The notes under the pieces were generated by a model, which saw only the letters and a list, made by a program, of their open reading frames with translations, was not told the DNA's origin and ran no database searches. From the NCBI GenBank assembly GCA_024752435.1, contig CP103028.1, positions 186,001-250,000 of the forward strand: DNA of 64,000 bases. Direction: 5' to 3'. This document shows, in pieces, positions 11,667 through 22,042 of the stretch. Source of the DNA: Allantophomopsis cytisporea. Taxonomy: Eukaryota > Ascomycota > Leotiomycetes > Phacidiales > Phacidiaceae. Both the position numbers and the translations under genes were made by a program. Within the stretch, counting starts at the first letter, position 1. Every line of letters begins with the position of its first letter.

Positions 11667-12923
11667 ATGGCGCAGAAGACCACCTCAGCATCCCAAAAGA
11701 ACATTGTCATTCTCGGCGGTTCCTATGGCGGCATATCTACTGCCCACTATCTTCTCAAGCATGTTGTCTCTCAGCCGCCCGACAAAGCATCATACCAGGT
11801 TATCATCATCAGTACCTCATCACAAGCAATGTGCCGCCCCGCCTGTCCTCGTGCACTGATATCGGACGAGATGTTTCCACAAGAGAAGCTCTTTGTGGAT
11901 ATTCAGAAAGCTTTTGGGCAGTATCCCAAGAACAGTTTCAGCTTCATTCAGGGCACAGCGACAGAGCTTGATCACAACAGTCGAACTGTCACTATTAAGC
12001 TGATGAGTGGAAACATTGAACAGATAGAGTTTTACGCTCTTGTTATCGCTACTGGTGCATCTACGCTTTCTCCCCTTCTCGGTCTAAGCCGGGACGAGGA
12101 ATTTCTTCGAGAAAGCTGGACGGCCTTCCGGAAAGTACTTCCAGATGCCAAGAGCATCATCATTGCCGGAGGAGGGCCTGCAGGCATCGAGACCGCGGGT
12201 GAGCTAGGTGAAGTTCTCAATGGCCGCGCAGGTTGGTTCAGTGCGAAGGTAACGAACCCCAAGGTTTCTATCACTGTCGTGACTAGTGACTTAAAGATTC
12301 TGCCTGCCCTTCGATCCGCAATTGCAAAGAAAGCAGAGGACTATCTCGCCAAAGTTGGTGTAACTATTGTGAAGAATACCCGAGTCAAGAGCGTTGCGCC
12401 ATACGGAGCAGGAACTGAAAGCGTTGGAAGCAAAGCGACACTAACTCTTGAAAATGGGTCGACTTTGGAGACTGATCTTTACATCCCCGCAACTGGCACA
12501 AGACCAAATACTGGCTTCATCCACAAGGACCTCCTGACGGAGAATGGCCGTGTCGACACGAATGCCTCAACGCTACGTGTTGATAAGGCTGGACCACGCA
12601 TTTACGCCGTTGGCGATGTGGCATCATATGCCCGACCTGCCGTCCACCTCATCCTCAACGCAATACCTGTCCTCTGCACAAACATCAGGCGCGATATACA
12701 ACTGGACTCTGGGGCAGAGGAGAAATCTGCTGGTGAGGAAAGGATATTCAAGGAGGATACTAGCGAGATGCAAATGGTACCGATTGGAAAGAGTAAGGGA
12801 GTTGGTGCAGCGATGGGGTCTTCATTGCCCAGCTTCTTGGTGTGGCTTATTAAGGGGCGAGATTACTGGTTATGGACGACGGGCGCTTTGTGGAGTGGGA
12901 AGCAGTGGGCTAAGGAATCCTGA
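11667..12923 (+). CDS. AIFM2/FSP1-like FAD-dependent NAD(P)H oxidoreductase
   Basis: Pyridine nucleotide-disulphide oxidoreductase of the AIF group, expected to transfer electrons from NAD(P)H to a quinone or similar acceptor at a membrane. Single exon, 418 residues, a usual length for the family. FAD-binding loop IVILGGSYGGIS at residues 13-24; NAD(P)H-binding IIIAGGGPAGIETAGEL around 162-178; the conserved ATGTRPNT segment; and IYAVGDVA around 312-319, which contacts the flavin. No mitochondrial targeting peptide is obvious. The C-terminus is aromatic and hydrophobic (SSLPSFLVWLIKGRDYWLW), suggesting membrane attachment. Family is firm; the natural acceptor is unknown. Confidence 0.9.
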   Translation: MAQKTTSASQKNIVILGGSYGGISTAHYLLKHVVSQPPDKASYQVIIISTSSQAMCRPACPRALISDEMFPQEKLFVDIQKAFGQYPKNSFSFIQGTATELDHNSRTVTIKLMSGNIEQIEFYALVIATGASTLSPLLGLSRDEEFLRESWTAFRKVLPDAKSIIIAGGGPAGIETAGELGEVLNGRAGWFSAKVTNPKVSITVVTSDLKILPALRSAIAKKAEDYLAKVGVTIVKNTRVKSVAPYGAGTESVGSKATLTLENGSTLETDLYIPATGTRPNTGFIHKDLLTENGRVDTNASTLRVDKAGPRIYAVGDVASYARPAVHLILNAIPVLCTNIRRDIQLDSGAEEKSAGEERIFKEDTSEMQMVPIGKSKGVGAAMGSSLPSFLVWLIKGRDYWLWTTGALWSGKQWAKES

Positions 12924-14116
12924 TCTCTATCAGTCAGGACTTCTCGCAGAACATGTCCGTTTGGAATCAATAGCGTATATAGGAGCAATACTATGGAATT
13001 TAATACCCTATGATGAACCGACATGTTACGATTTGTTGTGGCTCATCGAGAGTCTCGATGAAGATGAAGCGAGAGCTTTGAGTTCGTAGTAACGAGACGT
13101 ATATATTTTGTGACGCTTCTTCTTAAACTGAGATCACGAGTCGAGGATTTTTAGTTTCTTTGGACTACAGGCATTTACTATCGTAAATAACACGTCCAGT
13201 TCGTTGAATAGACATGCATGTTGATAGAACTATCCCCAAAATCACATTTTTGAGGAAAGTTTAAAGGTTATCATGCCTGGCTGTTTGCCTCTTTGGAGCA
13301 GATAATCTTGAAGAAGTAAAAAGTTCGTTTTTATTGCTTACAATTGTATCCTAGATATTGAAATGGTACTCTCCGTACGCCGAAATTTTGACGTCTAACG
13401 GCGGTCATTTACCCGCGGCGCAGATAATATATGTACTACGTATAATCTCACAAGGGCCATTCACCCAGTAACAGTACAGGCAGGCTCTTACCAAGAACAA
13501 AAACTTTTATTTGTTTTCAGGGGGTGGGTGCAATCCCCATGGAGAAGGATGTGGAGCCCCGCAATTGGAAGTATAAAGTTTACAGGATCAGGCGTAACGC
13601 AGGGACTTGATAGGATGGAATAGAATAGGATTTAGGGAAATAATATAAGGTCGTTCTCTCGATCCAATCACAATATCAAATGTGGAACATACAATCAAAA
13701 GCTTGGAAACAACGATAACAAGGACTTGCATGATTTGTGAAGAAGTGCATCAATTTCCTTGTTGCTGTTGAATCACCGAGTTGTCTGTTGGGCAAGGCGT
13801 TGAGCTAAAGCCGAATACGGTAGGCTAAAATGTCACGGGGCTTGTGTCGGGGAGTTTCGGTCAGAACAGACGAGCTGCATGGGCCGTTACATGTAACGAC
13901 GTATGGTGCCCCAGAAAAAAGGTAACAGAATCCACTCATACTAGGTACCTTACATAAGTATGACGAAAAGCTCGCTGTGATAGCAATATCGTATGCAATT
14001 CCTTAAACCTCTCGTCTCAGGTCATAGGGCCAGGAAGGGAATCTCGAATGCCATCTATCTTCATTCTAGTAACATTTAGATGTCTATCTTATTAGAGTAT
14101 GTTTCTTGCTAATCTC
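12924..14116. other. Convergent intergenic region
   Basis: Lies between the 3' ends of the AIFM2-like gene and the dehydrogenase gene. Open frames that run past 12924 are out-of-frame extensions of the upstream gene. No RNA gene or long repeat was seen. Confidence 0.55.
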
Positions 14117-15293
14117 TTAAGAATCTTGGGGAAACAAAGCACCACCAGCCTTTCGTACCGAGTCCATTATCTCCATGATTCTCAAAGTCTCCTTCAAGGG
14201 TATAACCTCACTTTCGGTTCTACCATTCTTGATGTCAATTGCCACAGCATCAGCTTCATAGAAGAATCCTCTCCCTCCTTCCGGCATTGGGAAATTGAAT
14301 GTCTCAGTCGGCCTTTCTTTTGGACTATCATCATTCTTCGTCTCTCCCATATCCTTTGGACCACTCAGTTTCAACGCAACAGTGATTGTGTATGGTACTG
14401 AAGCTGCGGGTCCGCTGAGATAGATAGTTCCTTTGCTACCCTCAACCCTTCCAAACTGATCGTCGGACTTAGAGCACACCGTCGATGTGATAATACCCTG
14501 TCTGCCGTTCTCGGGATAGAAAAGCAACATTGATGTAGCAATATCAACCCCATCTGACAAAGTCTGCGCAGAAACCACAGTCGGCTTCCTTGACACTCCA
14601 GGTTCTTCGAGAGCCAATACACCCCATGTAAGAGGATAAATTCCCATGTCCAGCAAGCTTCCAGCACCCAACGCAGGATCTTTCAGTCTTGACGTGGGAG
14701 GCAGTTCATCAATGGGCATATCAAGTCCAAAATCAAAGAAAGCTCTTTGAACATTTCCAATGACCTTTTCAGAATGAAGTAGACTCTGGAACTTCAAGGT
14801 CAGTGGGAAGAAACGCGACCAGACACCCTCCATTACAAAGACACCCTTCTCCTTCGCAGCTGCGATCACAAGCTTGGCTTCCTTCGCATTCATGGCGAAG
14901 GGCTTCTCGCAGAGCACATGTTTTCCTGCTTTGATTGCATCAAGGCAATTCTGTGCATGGTAGGCATGAGGCGTTGCAATGTAAACGATGTCTACATTTG
15001 GATCATTGTAAACCTCTTGATAGCTGCCGTAACAAGATGGCTCTGTGATATGTCCTGGAATGAATTTCTTTGCAAAATCACGTGCTTTGGTAACATTGGA
15101 GGAGCCAATGGCTTGAACGTGATGCGTTGCCTTTGCGTCCTTGCGAGGGAGCACGAGGTCGGGGACGAACCACGATGCTATCAGTCCCGTAGCTGTGTTT
15201 CTAAGTTAACTTCATGGTATAGCATATGCTATTGGCGATGAGCTTACCAATGATTCCCCAGCGAAGGTGAGGACGTTCATCTTGTGTTGCCAT
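14117..15293 (-). CDS. Gfo/Idh/MocA-family NAD(P) dehydrogenase (dihydrodiol / D-xylose dehydrogenase-like)
   Basis: Oxidoreductase of the glucose-fructose / dihydrodiol dehydrogenase family, acting on a sugar or trans-dihydrodiol with NAD(P). Exons are 15248-15293 and 14117-15192 with a 55-bp intron (GTAAGC...CACAG); 373 residues. Splicing rebuilds the N-terminal Rossmann start LRWGIIATGLIASWFVPDL. Other family marks are DIVYIATPHAYHAQN, then GKHVLCEKPFAMN with the conserved catalytic Lys at residue 112, and GAGSLLDMGIYPLTW in the C-terminal domain. Length and order match fungal homologues of the mammalian dimeric dihydrodiol dehydrogenase. The true substrate is unknown. The upstream region does not link it to a pathway. 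Confidence 0.9.
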
Positions 15294-15732
15294 TTTCGTA
15301 AAGTGGTGGTAATGTTGGAGATAAAAGTGAGATTGACAACTCCATGTTGGAGGAATGGCACATCTTATATAGTGCGTCAAGCAAAGACCATTTCCTTTTA
15401 CCTTGATAATGAGTCCCACTTTTCAGATAAGCCGGGGAGTATCGGTATTTACTTTATTATGTTTTGCGTGTATGATTATGACACTATGCAGCACATTGAA
15501 GCTCGGGCCATTCGTAGTCACTCTCGATCTCAATAGTTGACTACAGAAATGCGGAGTACCTTGCATTCGTCTACTTTCTTAATTAAACGTAAAGCTGTCA
15601 AAACAGGTAATTTCCTCAAAGAGATGACTGTCTTCAACGCTGTATTCCGAAATTACCTTATCTTGTGACAAGTCTGACCTTTCATTCATGTCCAACCCCA
15701 GTCAACCATAAGCATCTTGCCCTCGGAAGTAT
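15294..15732. other. Promoter of the dehydrogenase gene / 3' flank of a 2EXR gene
   Basis: No gene seen. It carries the start-side sequences of the leftward dehydrogenase and the 3' end of the leftward 2EXR gene. Confidence 0.6.
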
Positions 15733-16824
15733 TCAGTATAAGATGACCTTGATAGTCAATGCTTGCATTCTGTCGATAGCAGCTTCATAGTCCGCTTCGG
15801 TAGTCCTCAGAATGTTCATGGCAGACATCTTCACCATGTCTTTCCACCAACCATTCCACTTGAAATCAATCAACTCCGTTCCGATGTATTCCGACTCCTT
15901 CCAAGTCATCTTTTGAAGGCCAGCATACAACATCAGCTCAGTCTTGAGAAGAAGCTCGATGTACTGTGAAGCGTTCTCAAGAGTTAACTTTCCAGCCCCA
16001 TCAAGCACCCCGAATGCCCACTGTAACAGCGATGCTTCCTGTGGATGAAGGTCACCGCTATCTGCCAAGGTGAGCTGAATATTGACGTAGTACTGATGCT
16101 CGCGAAACATGTATTTCCAGATCGAGAAGTGCTCCTTGGAGAGAAATATTGTAACGGACTTCAAAGACTTTGGCCAGTAAAGATTGTTGAGAAGCGTCTT
16201 CCACTGTCTGCGATTCCACCAATCGAACTTGAGCGAAAGATGTTGAATGCCACCAAAGTCCAAACGACGTACGTCTCTTCGAGATTTGATGTTAACATTG
16301 ACTACTTGAGCAAGGTTGTCCATTGGGTGTGGTTCTCTGCAAGGAGGATAGAATCCGTTCATGCCAAATGGATCGTTGGTCTTATCACAAACATAGCACC
16401 TATGCTCAACATGGATGGTATCGATCGAGTCATTGAAATAGACTGGAGTTGAATGCAAGACATCTTTGGCAAACTGGCCAGTTCTTGGACCAAGAATTAC
16501 TCTGTAGACCTTCAATGCTTCACATCGAGATTCGTAGTTGATATGAAGGACAGCTGGGACTCTGGCGGCGGCAACAAATCGATTTCTTGAATTTCCTTCA
16601 ATGATCCCAATAGTCTGTGGTACATAAATTGCGAACTTCCAGATCTTAATGCGAAGTTCTGGTAAGAGCTTTGGGAAGAGCGTGAAGTTTTGAAGGCTGC
16701 CGGACGTGTCGAAGTCGCCTTTTTTGCGTGGCCAATACGATTGGAGACGTGTCAGTCTCTCATGGATGTGCATGCGGTCGAATCTGGCCTTCAGCGACAT
16801 ACCACTGTGGCATGTGACTTCCAT
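15733..16824 (-). CDS. 2EXR domain protein, array copy 1
   Basis: Member of the fungus-expanded 2EXR family, whose function is not established. Single exon, 363 residues from the ATG at 16824; an earlier in-frame TTG does not make a better start. The diagnostic motif FTLFPKLLPELRIKIWKFA sits at residues 47-65 and is followed by the second block (VLHINYESRCEALKVYRV) and the acidic strand-like STPVYFNDSIDTIHV. A TATAAAA box lies about 78 bp upstream. It is the longest and best preserved copy of a five-member array on this strand between 15.7 and 22.0 kb. A Cys/His-rich patch (HRCYVCDKTNDPFGMNGFYPPC) interrupts the usual domain and is not seen in the other copies. Confidence 0.8.
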   Translation of the reverse strand: MEVTCHSGMSLKARFDRMHIHERLTRLQSYWPRKKGDFDTSGSLQNFTLFPKLLPELRIKIWKFAIYVPQTIGIIEGNSRNRFVAAARVPAVLHINYESRCEALKVYRVILGPRTGQFAKDVLHSTPVYFNDSIDTIHVEHRCYVCDKTNDPFGMNGFYPPCREPHPMDNLAQVVNVNIKSRRDVRRLDFGGIQHLSLKFDWWNRRQWKTLLNNLYWPKSLKSVTIFLSKEHFSIWKYMFREHQYYVNIQLTLADSGDLHPQEASLLQWAFGVLDGAGKLTLENASQYIELLLKTELMLYAGLQKMTWKESEYIGTELIDFKWNGWWKDMVKMSAMNILRTTEADYEAAIDRMQALTIKVILY

Positions 16825-16901
16825 GATTGTCGATGTTGATGGTTGTGGATGTGCGAAGATGTGAGCGAACAAGTGATTTCGCGATGGCGACGAAACCTGA
16901 T

Positions 16902-16910
16902 TTTATAAAC
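16902..16910 (-). promoter_or_regulatory. TATA box of 2EXR copy 1
   Basis: A TTTATAAAA-type box on the minus strand about 78 bp upstream of the ATG at 16824. Similar boxes precede two other members of the array. Confidence 0.5.
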
Positions 16911-17673
16911 TTCAAATCGCATCCTGACGCGGTCAGTCGCATCAAACAATGTCCTCCGAAGTGATTAAGCGAGCTCCTTGCTGGTGAAAACCACACAAGT
17001 GAGAATTTAAAACTCTGGTTTTGAAATAATGGGAGGTGAAGTAGATTACGTAGATTATGACCTTGTAAGTCACATAATTATGCACCCGAAATGTCATGAC
17101 CATTTCTTTATTCATACTTATATAAAGATTCCTTGTCTACAGAACTCACGTAGATTATCATCAGCCAGCGTTCCAAGAGACCAACTTGGATGCTTGATAT
17201 TGATACAGGTATGATGGTGGCACACCTGCACTTGGGTGTATTTGAAACGCAGCCTTTCCAAAACAGAACTCATGTCTTGGACGTAAGTAGAGTACTACAT
17301 GGGATAGCATTTCTCTTGACAGATTCTATGTGGCAGAGGTTTTGTCAACCGAAATTGAAGCAGGAAAGCCAAAATGCTTGCTGTCTACGTTCGAACACGC
17401 GTGTTTTGTATCTGCTAGACAAGTGCACTTGGAGTTTCATGTCTTACGGTCTTAGAAATGCCACAAGTGCAACTTTTGTAGGTAATTCACACAACAAAAG
17501 ATCTCTTCGCACTTAAACACCATTTTGTAACCTTGGTAACTCGGTGTCATTTGTATGTTGCGTGTCTGATTCATGAGCTGCCAGCTTTGCAGACCTCCTT
17601 CCATCTCCATCATTCCACATTGAACCCTTTCCCAAGTACATTGGCCTAGCCTAGAACGTGCACAAAAGACATC
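16911..17673. other. Intergenic region between 2EXR copies 1 and 2
   Basis: No gene recognised. Plus-strand open frames at 17029-17516 lack domain features. No 2EXR motif was found on either strand. Confidence 0.5.
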
Positions 17674-18611
17674 CTAAAGGCCATATTTTAGCCTTAGATG
17701 TGGGCTCAGCTGACTTTCAAGATCTCCATCGCACACGGACTCAACAATGTTGAGGCTCAGATCTTTTAGAGATAGCGTCGACAACGGGTCTTCGGCAGAG
17801 ATTCTCAACGCAATACTCCATGCCTGTTTAAGGTGTTTCGAATACTCAGTTTTGTCGACAATGCGTCTTTCAAGAACATCTTGTAGATATCGGATCATAT
17901 CTTGAATGGCAAATCGCCAGTCTATGTCTCCCCGAAGTAAGGGATAATAGCTGCCCCGTAGAATCGATTCGTACAGAGCTAGGCGTTCCCCCGCAGACTC
18001 AAGAAGGCAACTCCGAGAAGCGGATAAGGTGATACTTTTCAAAGATACCAACCAGAGCAAAGTGGAATCGTCCATAAACAAGCAAGGGCCAAAGATTGAA
18101 CGTAGGACCATTTTGAGAGGAACATTGAGATTCTGAAGCTTTAAGAGGCTTGATCTTTCGCGTTGATGGCCGATAAAGCTACATAAAAAGAGAAGGTTGC
18201 TGCGAAGTCCGTTGAAATTGGTGATGTTGAGGCTGTCAAATTGGTAGTTGAAGTAGGCTTTGTATTTTCTGCCATGATACCTGTTGTAGTAGTATCCAAT
18301 CTTGTACACCTTCAAAGCTTCTTGACGAGCCTCCACACACGTGTGTAAGACCCCGGGGATATCGCCAACGTGGACTGCAAAACTGGTAGGATCTTCTTTA
18401 ACAGCGCTGATTGAGCGTGTCACGGAGCAGGCGAACTTCCAAATCTTGATTCGTATTTCAGGTACTAGTCTCGAGAAGAGGCGAAATTCTAGAAGGAATC
18501 GTTAGCACTCTATTCGTGTTACTCCTTGAGTGATTTTTATTTTCAGGCGAGGGAGAGAATATTGGCGTGAGAGAACTCTTGCTTACCGGGTGACTGACCC
18601 TCGGTCGACAT
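17674..18611 (-). CDS. 2EXR domain protein, array copy 2
   Basis: Function unknown. Exons are 18587-18611 (25 bp) and 17674-18488, with a 98-bp intron (GTAAGC...TTCTAG); 279 residues. Splicing creates MSTEGQSPEFRLFSRLVPEI, placing the 2EXR motif at residues 10-25 (ending IRIKIW). The second block reads GVLHTCVEARQEALKVYKIGYY and the third KAYFNYQFDSLNITN. A TATAAATAG box lies about 98 bp upstream of the ATG. The tiny first exon means a scan for long open frames alone would miss the start and half of the motif. It is closely related in layout to copy 3 (both have a tyrosine pair after KVY/NVYELGYY). Confidence 0.8.
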
Positions 18612-18708
18612 TTTTGTGGAGATGGAACTGGAATGGATTGAAGATGTAGTTCAACTCTGTCCTTGTTATGTATTGGTAACAGAGATGGAACCACAAATGT
18701 GGCTTTAT

Positions 18709-18719
18709 CTATTTATACC
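18709..18719 (-). promoter_or_regulatory. TATA box of 2EXR copy 2
   Basis: GGTATAAATAG on the minus strand, 98 bp upstream of the copy 2 ATG. Confidence 0.5.
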
Positions 18720-18957
18720 TTGAGGTAAAGGGCGAAAGTGAGCAGATCAATTTCGACTAGATTAGTCTGTTGAAGTGACCACAGAGAGAGATATAGACCT
18801 CGTAACCTCCGCAGCCAAACGACAATAATGTATAAGGATTACAAGGACTTACAAAAGCAACAATTTCTCGGCTGAGCTCAAAGTCTCTGGTATTCTCAGA
18901 AAACTGTTGCACACAAGACTGGAAAGTATCTATGGACACTATCTCCCGCAACCCTCC

Positions 18958-19883
18958 TTAACTACCAGAACGTATGAATACGAGCTGGAAATCCATGTGC
19001 GGAGCTCGTAGAACAATCGTTTTCTCTCTCGAAACCATGGTCTCCTTATAATATTTCCTCGACTTCTGACTCCTCAAAGCTGATCTCCAATCTTTTAAAT
19101 TCGCTAGACTCATACCCATCGTCCGTGGCGTTACATTCGATAAGCCATCCGTCTCTGATAATGTGGCAAGTTCATTCATGCTGGTGCTTTCTCCTACAAG
19201 AATACCTCGCAAATATTGGAGTCTCTTCTCGGTGTATGCCTCTGTGCAGTAATATCGTCCAGGACCTCCGCTGATATTTTTAACGGTTTCGTCATAGCTT
19301 TTCGTATTCTGCTCTGCGTACTTGAGAATGTGTCTCTTAGGGAACAAAAAGACGATTTTCCTCAGAGAGCAGTAATAAATCAAATTATCCAAGATAGACA
19401 GGTATCGATTGGGCAGGAGTATATCGTTGTTTTCTTCGGTCAATAGCACTTGTTGGATCTGCAATGATAGCAAATATGCTTCATGATGACTACTGCTAAA
19501 TGGTTGTCCCAATCTTTGATGTCGATTGAACTGGTACGAACAGGAAGCACCAGAGAAGCCTTTACATAATGGAATAATCATGAAGCTGTCGTACTGGGGG
19601 CTGAAATATCCGGAGTCATCTCTGCACCATCTTTGCTGTAGTAGCCGAGCTCATAAACGTTGAGCGCTTCACGTCGAGATTCATGGCATCCATGTAGAAT
19701 GCCCGGAAATTTGATTATGATTGAAAGCTTTTCGAGAGTATTTGTGCGACTGGCGTATGCTAGATTGGATTCCAAGATCCTAATGGTGCGCGGTGTACGG
19801 CATGCCAGCCTCCATATCGTGGTTCGTAACTCAGATGGTAGTTTTGGGAAGAGGTGGAAATCTCTGAAAGCTTTGGTGTCTAT
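18958..19883 (-). pseudogene. 2EXR array copy 3, start codon lost and frameshifted
   Basis: The minus strand reads a textbook 2EXR N-terminus, DTKAFRDFHLFPKLPSELRT then TIWRLACRTPRTIRI, but the codon where the start should be (19881-19883, context ACC ATA GAC) is ATA. No ATG precedes it in frame; a TAA lies four codons upstream. A TATATAAA box 63 bp upstream and similar TATA-to-start spacing in copies 1 and 2 argue against a hidden upstream exon. The frame then runs through the second block (GILHGCHESRREALNVYELGYY) and must shift near 19605-19615 to continue as DDSGYFSPQYDSFMIIPLC. From there it stays open to 18958. One start loss plus one single-base loss would account for all of it. The downstream part otherwise remains open for over 200 codons, so inactivation looks recent. 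A non-ATG start is the main alternative. Confidence 0.7.
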
Positions 19884-19945
19884 GGTATAAGGTTAAATGA
19901 TAGAGATGTTTTGAGGTTTCTGGGAGTGTATTGCTGCTAATATTG

Positions 19946-19953
19946 TTTATATA
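19946..19953 (-). promoter_or_regulatory. TATA box of 2EXR copy 3
   Basis: TATATAAA on the minus strand, 63 bp upstream of the ATA that replaces the start codon. Confidence 0.5.
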
Positions 19954-20229
19954 CTGAGGGAGTGAGTAACCCAGATAATGACCCACCTGTTGTACCTACA
20001 GGTACCTAGTCACGTATTCTCGTGGTAGCGGGTCAACTACAATCCATTGAACATTCTACTCTGCTCATATACTATACTGCATCGTAACATTTTGACGAAC
20101 TGAGGCCCAGTATTATTACGCACAGACATGAGTTATTTCAGCTTGCGCCCCGGTGAGAGTATGCCGGTTCATTTCATCGGTGCAGCTAAGAGGTAACACA
20201 TTCAACAAGAGTCTCTTCATGCCATGGTA

Positions 20230-20670
20230 TCAAAGTATACATTGCAAATATTTTCTGCAAGTGTTGATCAAGTCGTCAAAGTATATCGTGGTGACTTCTC
20301 TGATTATTACAGTGTCAATGTCGGAATGATTTACAATCATTGAGCAGACTGCTGGCGAGGAAGCTTGATTTCGTAGGACGACCTTTACATGGAAGAGATC
20401 CTTAGAGTTGTTTACCCATATCTTGCAAGGACGGTAGCAGAAGGTCTTACATGATGCCCTTAAGAGTGTATAGAATCTCAAGGCTATGGCTCGAGATTGT
20501 TTGCTGGCGAGGAGAACGGAAGGTATGAAGATCTGTGTGACTTATTCCATGTTGCCATTTTCTCGTCGACTGATCTACCATAAACGGGGGATTTTGGATG
20601 CCATTTTCCAGATCGTTTGACATAGTTCTGGTGGCATATTGGAGAAGCACTTGAACTCTACATGAGACAT
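20230..20670 (-). pseudogene. 2EXR array copy 4, truncated with two in-frame stops
   Basis: From ATG at 20670 the minus strand reads MSHVEFKCFSNMPPELCQTI then WKMASKIPRL, matching the FxxFxxLPxEL...IW 2EXR motif. Stops TAG and TAA follow within the next 17 codons (after PRLW and after NGNME). The same frame then gives the second and third blocks: LLASKQSRAIALRFYTLLRA and CKIWVNNSKDLFHVKV. It ends at 20230 after only 147 codon positions, so the C-terminal half of the family is missing. The single shared frame across all three blocks makes this a real relic and not chance. A two-exon hypothetical gene using other frames could be predicted here by software and would be wrong if this reading holds. 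Confidence 0.7.
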
Positions 20671-21226
20671 TGCAAAGGCAACTGACGTAAAAAATATTGG
20701 GGTAGCTTTGTGTTTGTAAAAAGTATCTAATCTTCATTACGTTTTTTCTTTTATCATGGTAGTAAAACCGTTGAGAGTCGGTAATCCCTAGATGTAGTTT
20801 ATAATATAGGAGGAAGGCTCTGAAAACGTTGTGTCAACATGGCCTATATACAGTATATATGATCATTAGCCACAGAAAGTAGAACACAGTCAGGTGATAT
20901 ACATTACCTTGGTTGTACAGGCAAAAATTGACGATTCATTATGAGGTGACTGGAGATATGAATGTTGTTTTCATATTGCAAATTGCGGTGGACATAGCAC
21001 GAGAGTAGCATTGGATGAATTGAGCTTCATGAGTTAATAAATGATTGTCCTGCCTTGAGCATTGTCTTTTATAACTTTGCGACCAAACTTGTTACTGTCT
21101 GCTTCAGTCCAACTCCTCCCTTATGCTATATACTCAATTTTGATGCGCTTCAGTCTCGAGAAAACTAATCTTTTACTTTCAATAGTGAGTGCAAGTCTTG
21201 TAGCTGTTGCGGTTACCCTACAAAAG
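20671..21226. other. Intergenic region between 2EXR copies 4 and 5
   Basis: AT-rich; no gene or 2EXR block recognised. Confidence 0.5.
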
Positions 21227-22042
21227 TCACGGGAGTATGATCTTGACGGTCCAATCGAGACTGTCGAGCAAACGGTATGACTCTCTGCAGCGGTCGGTTA
21301 ACCTGACATCGAGGTAGTCAACCTCATCTCTTCCGTAAGAATCGTACTTGATCTTCCTATAGGACTCGCAAATATCTTCAAGTCCCCCGCGAATTTCTTT
21401 TTGTATTTGTCTATAGAGTCCGGTGAAATATATGGGGTCACCCCTTGTAGCGACACGGATTTTGAGAGACTTCAGAAAAGGAAGCGACACTATGCATAGA
21501 GCGATGTCCAAACAGCTAACAAGTCCTCCCTCCGGTACCCAGGTTATCGTTAAATGCTTGATTTTAATGACTTGGTTGGACCCATCGACAAGATCGAGTA
21601 TCCTCTGGCAGAGTTCAATCTGCTGCCATGCAGTCGCATCGAAGTGAATCTCGTCGTAATGAGGGTTTATGTAAATATATGGGCACTCATTGTTGAAACC
21701 GTTATGACAATTAGGGTGAAGGCTGATCTTGGAGAAGGAAAGTAATGTAAAGTACCGAGAAGTCTTGCATACAGAAAGACTGACAGGTGGTGGTGCTGAA
21801 GTTTTATAACTTGGCCTCAGGTAGTGACTCTCGTCCAGGCGTATTTCGACAGTACGAGGCTCATGAAGTACACGCCTCCATATCATGAATCCTATATGCA
21901 GCGGAAGATTCATCAACAATGGTCCTGTTGTGGCTTGACGGTTACCGGCTTGGTTGGCTTGATGGGTGGAGGTCCGACGTATATTTGCGTTGTTGGCGAC
22001 TTTCCCTAAAACCATTGTCCGGAGGTTCTCTGAAGACCCCAT
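21227..22042 (-). CDS. 2EXR-like domain protein, array copy 5 (divergent)
   Basis: Function unknown. Single exon, 271 residues from ATG at 22042. The 2EXR core is recognisable but altered: PLLMNLPLHIGFMIWRRVLH at residues 41-60, with the first aromatic pair replaced. The second block reads PVSLSVCKTSRYFTLLSFSK and the third YIYINPHYDEIHFD. The N-terminus (to residue 40) is Asn/Thr/Gln-rich and probably disordered. It is intact, unlike the two copies before it. The same strand, spacing and domain order place it in the array; the sequence distance suggests an older duplication. Confidence 0.7.
   Translation of the reverse strand: MGSSENLRTMVLGKVANNANIRRTSTHQANQAGNRQATTGPLLMNLPLHIGFMIWRRVLHEPRTVEIRLDESHYLRPSYKTSAPPPVSLSVCKTSRYFTLLSFSKISLHPNCHNGFNNECPYIYINPHYDEIHFDATAWQQIELCQRILDLVDGSNQVIKIKHLTITWVPEGGLVSCLDIALCIVSLPFLKSLKIRVATRGDPIYFTGLYRQIQKEIRGGLEDICESYRKIKYDSYGRDEVDYLDVRLTDRCRESYRLLDSLDWTVKIILP

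Noticed and set aside
12924..13089. Extension of an alternate frame past the AIFM2-like stop
   Set aside because: Out-of-frame shadow of the oxidoreductase gene.
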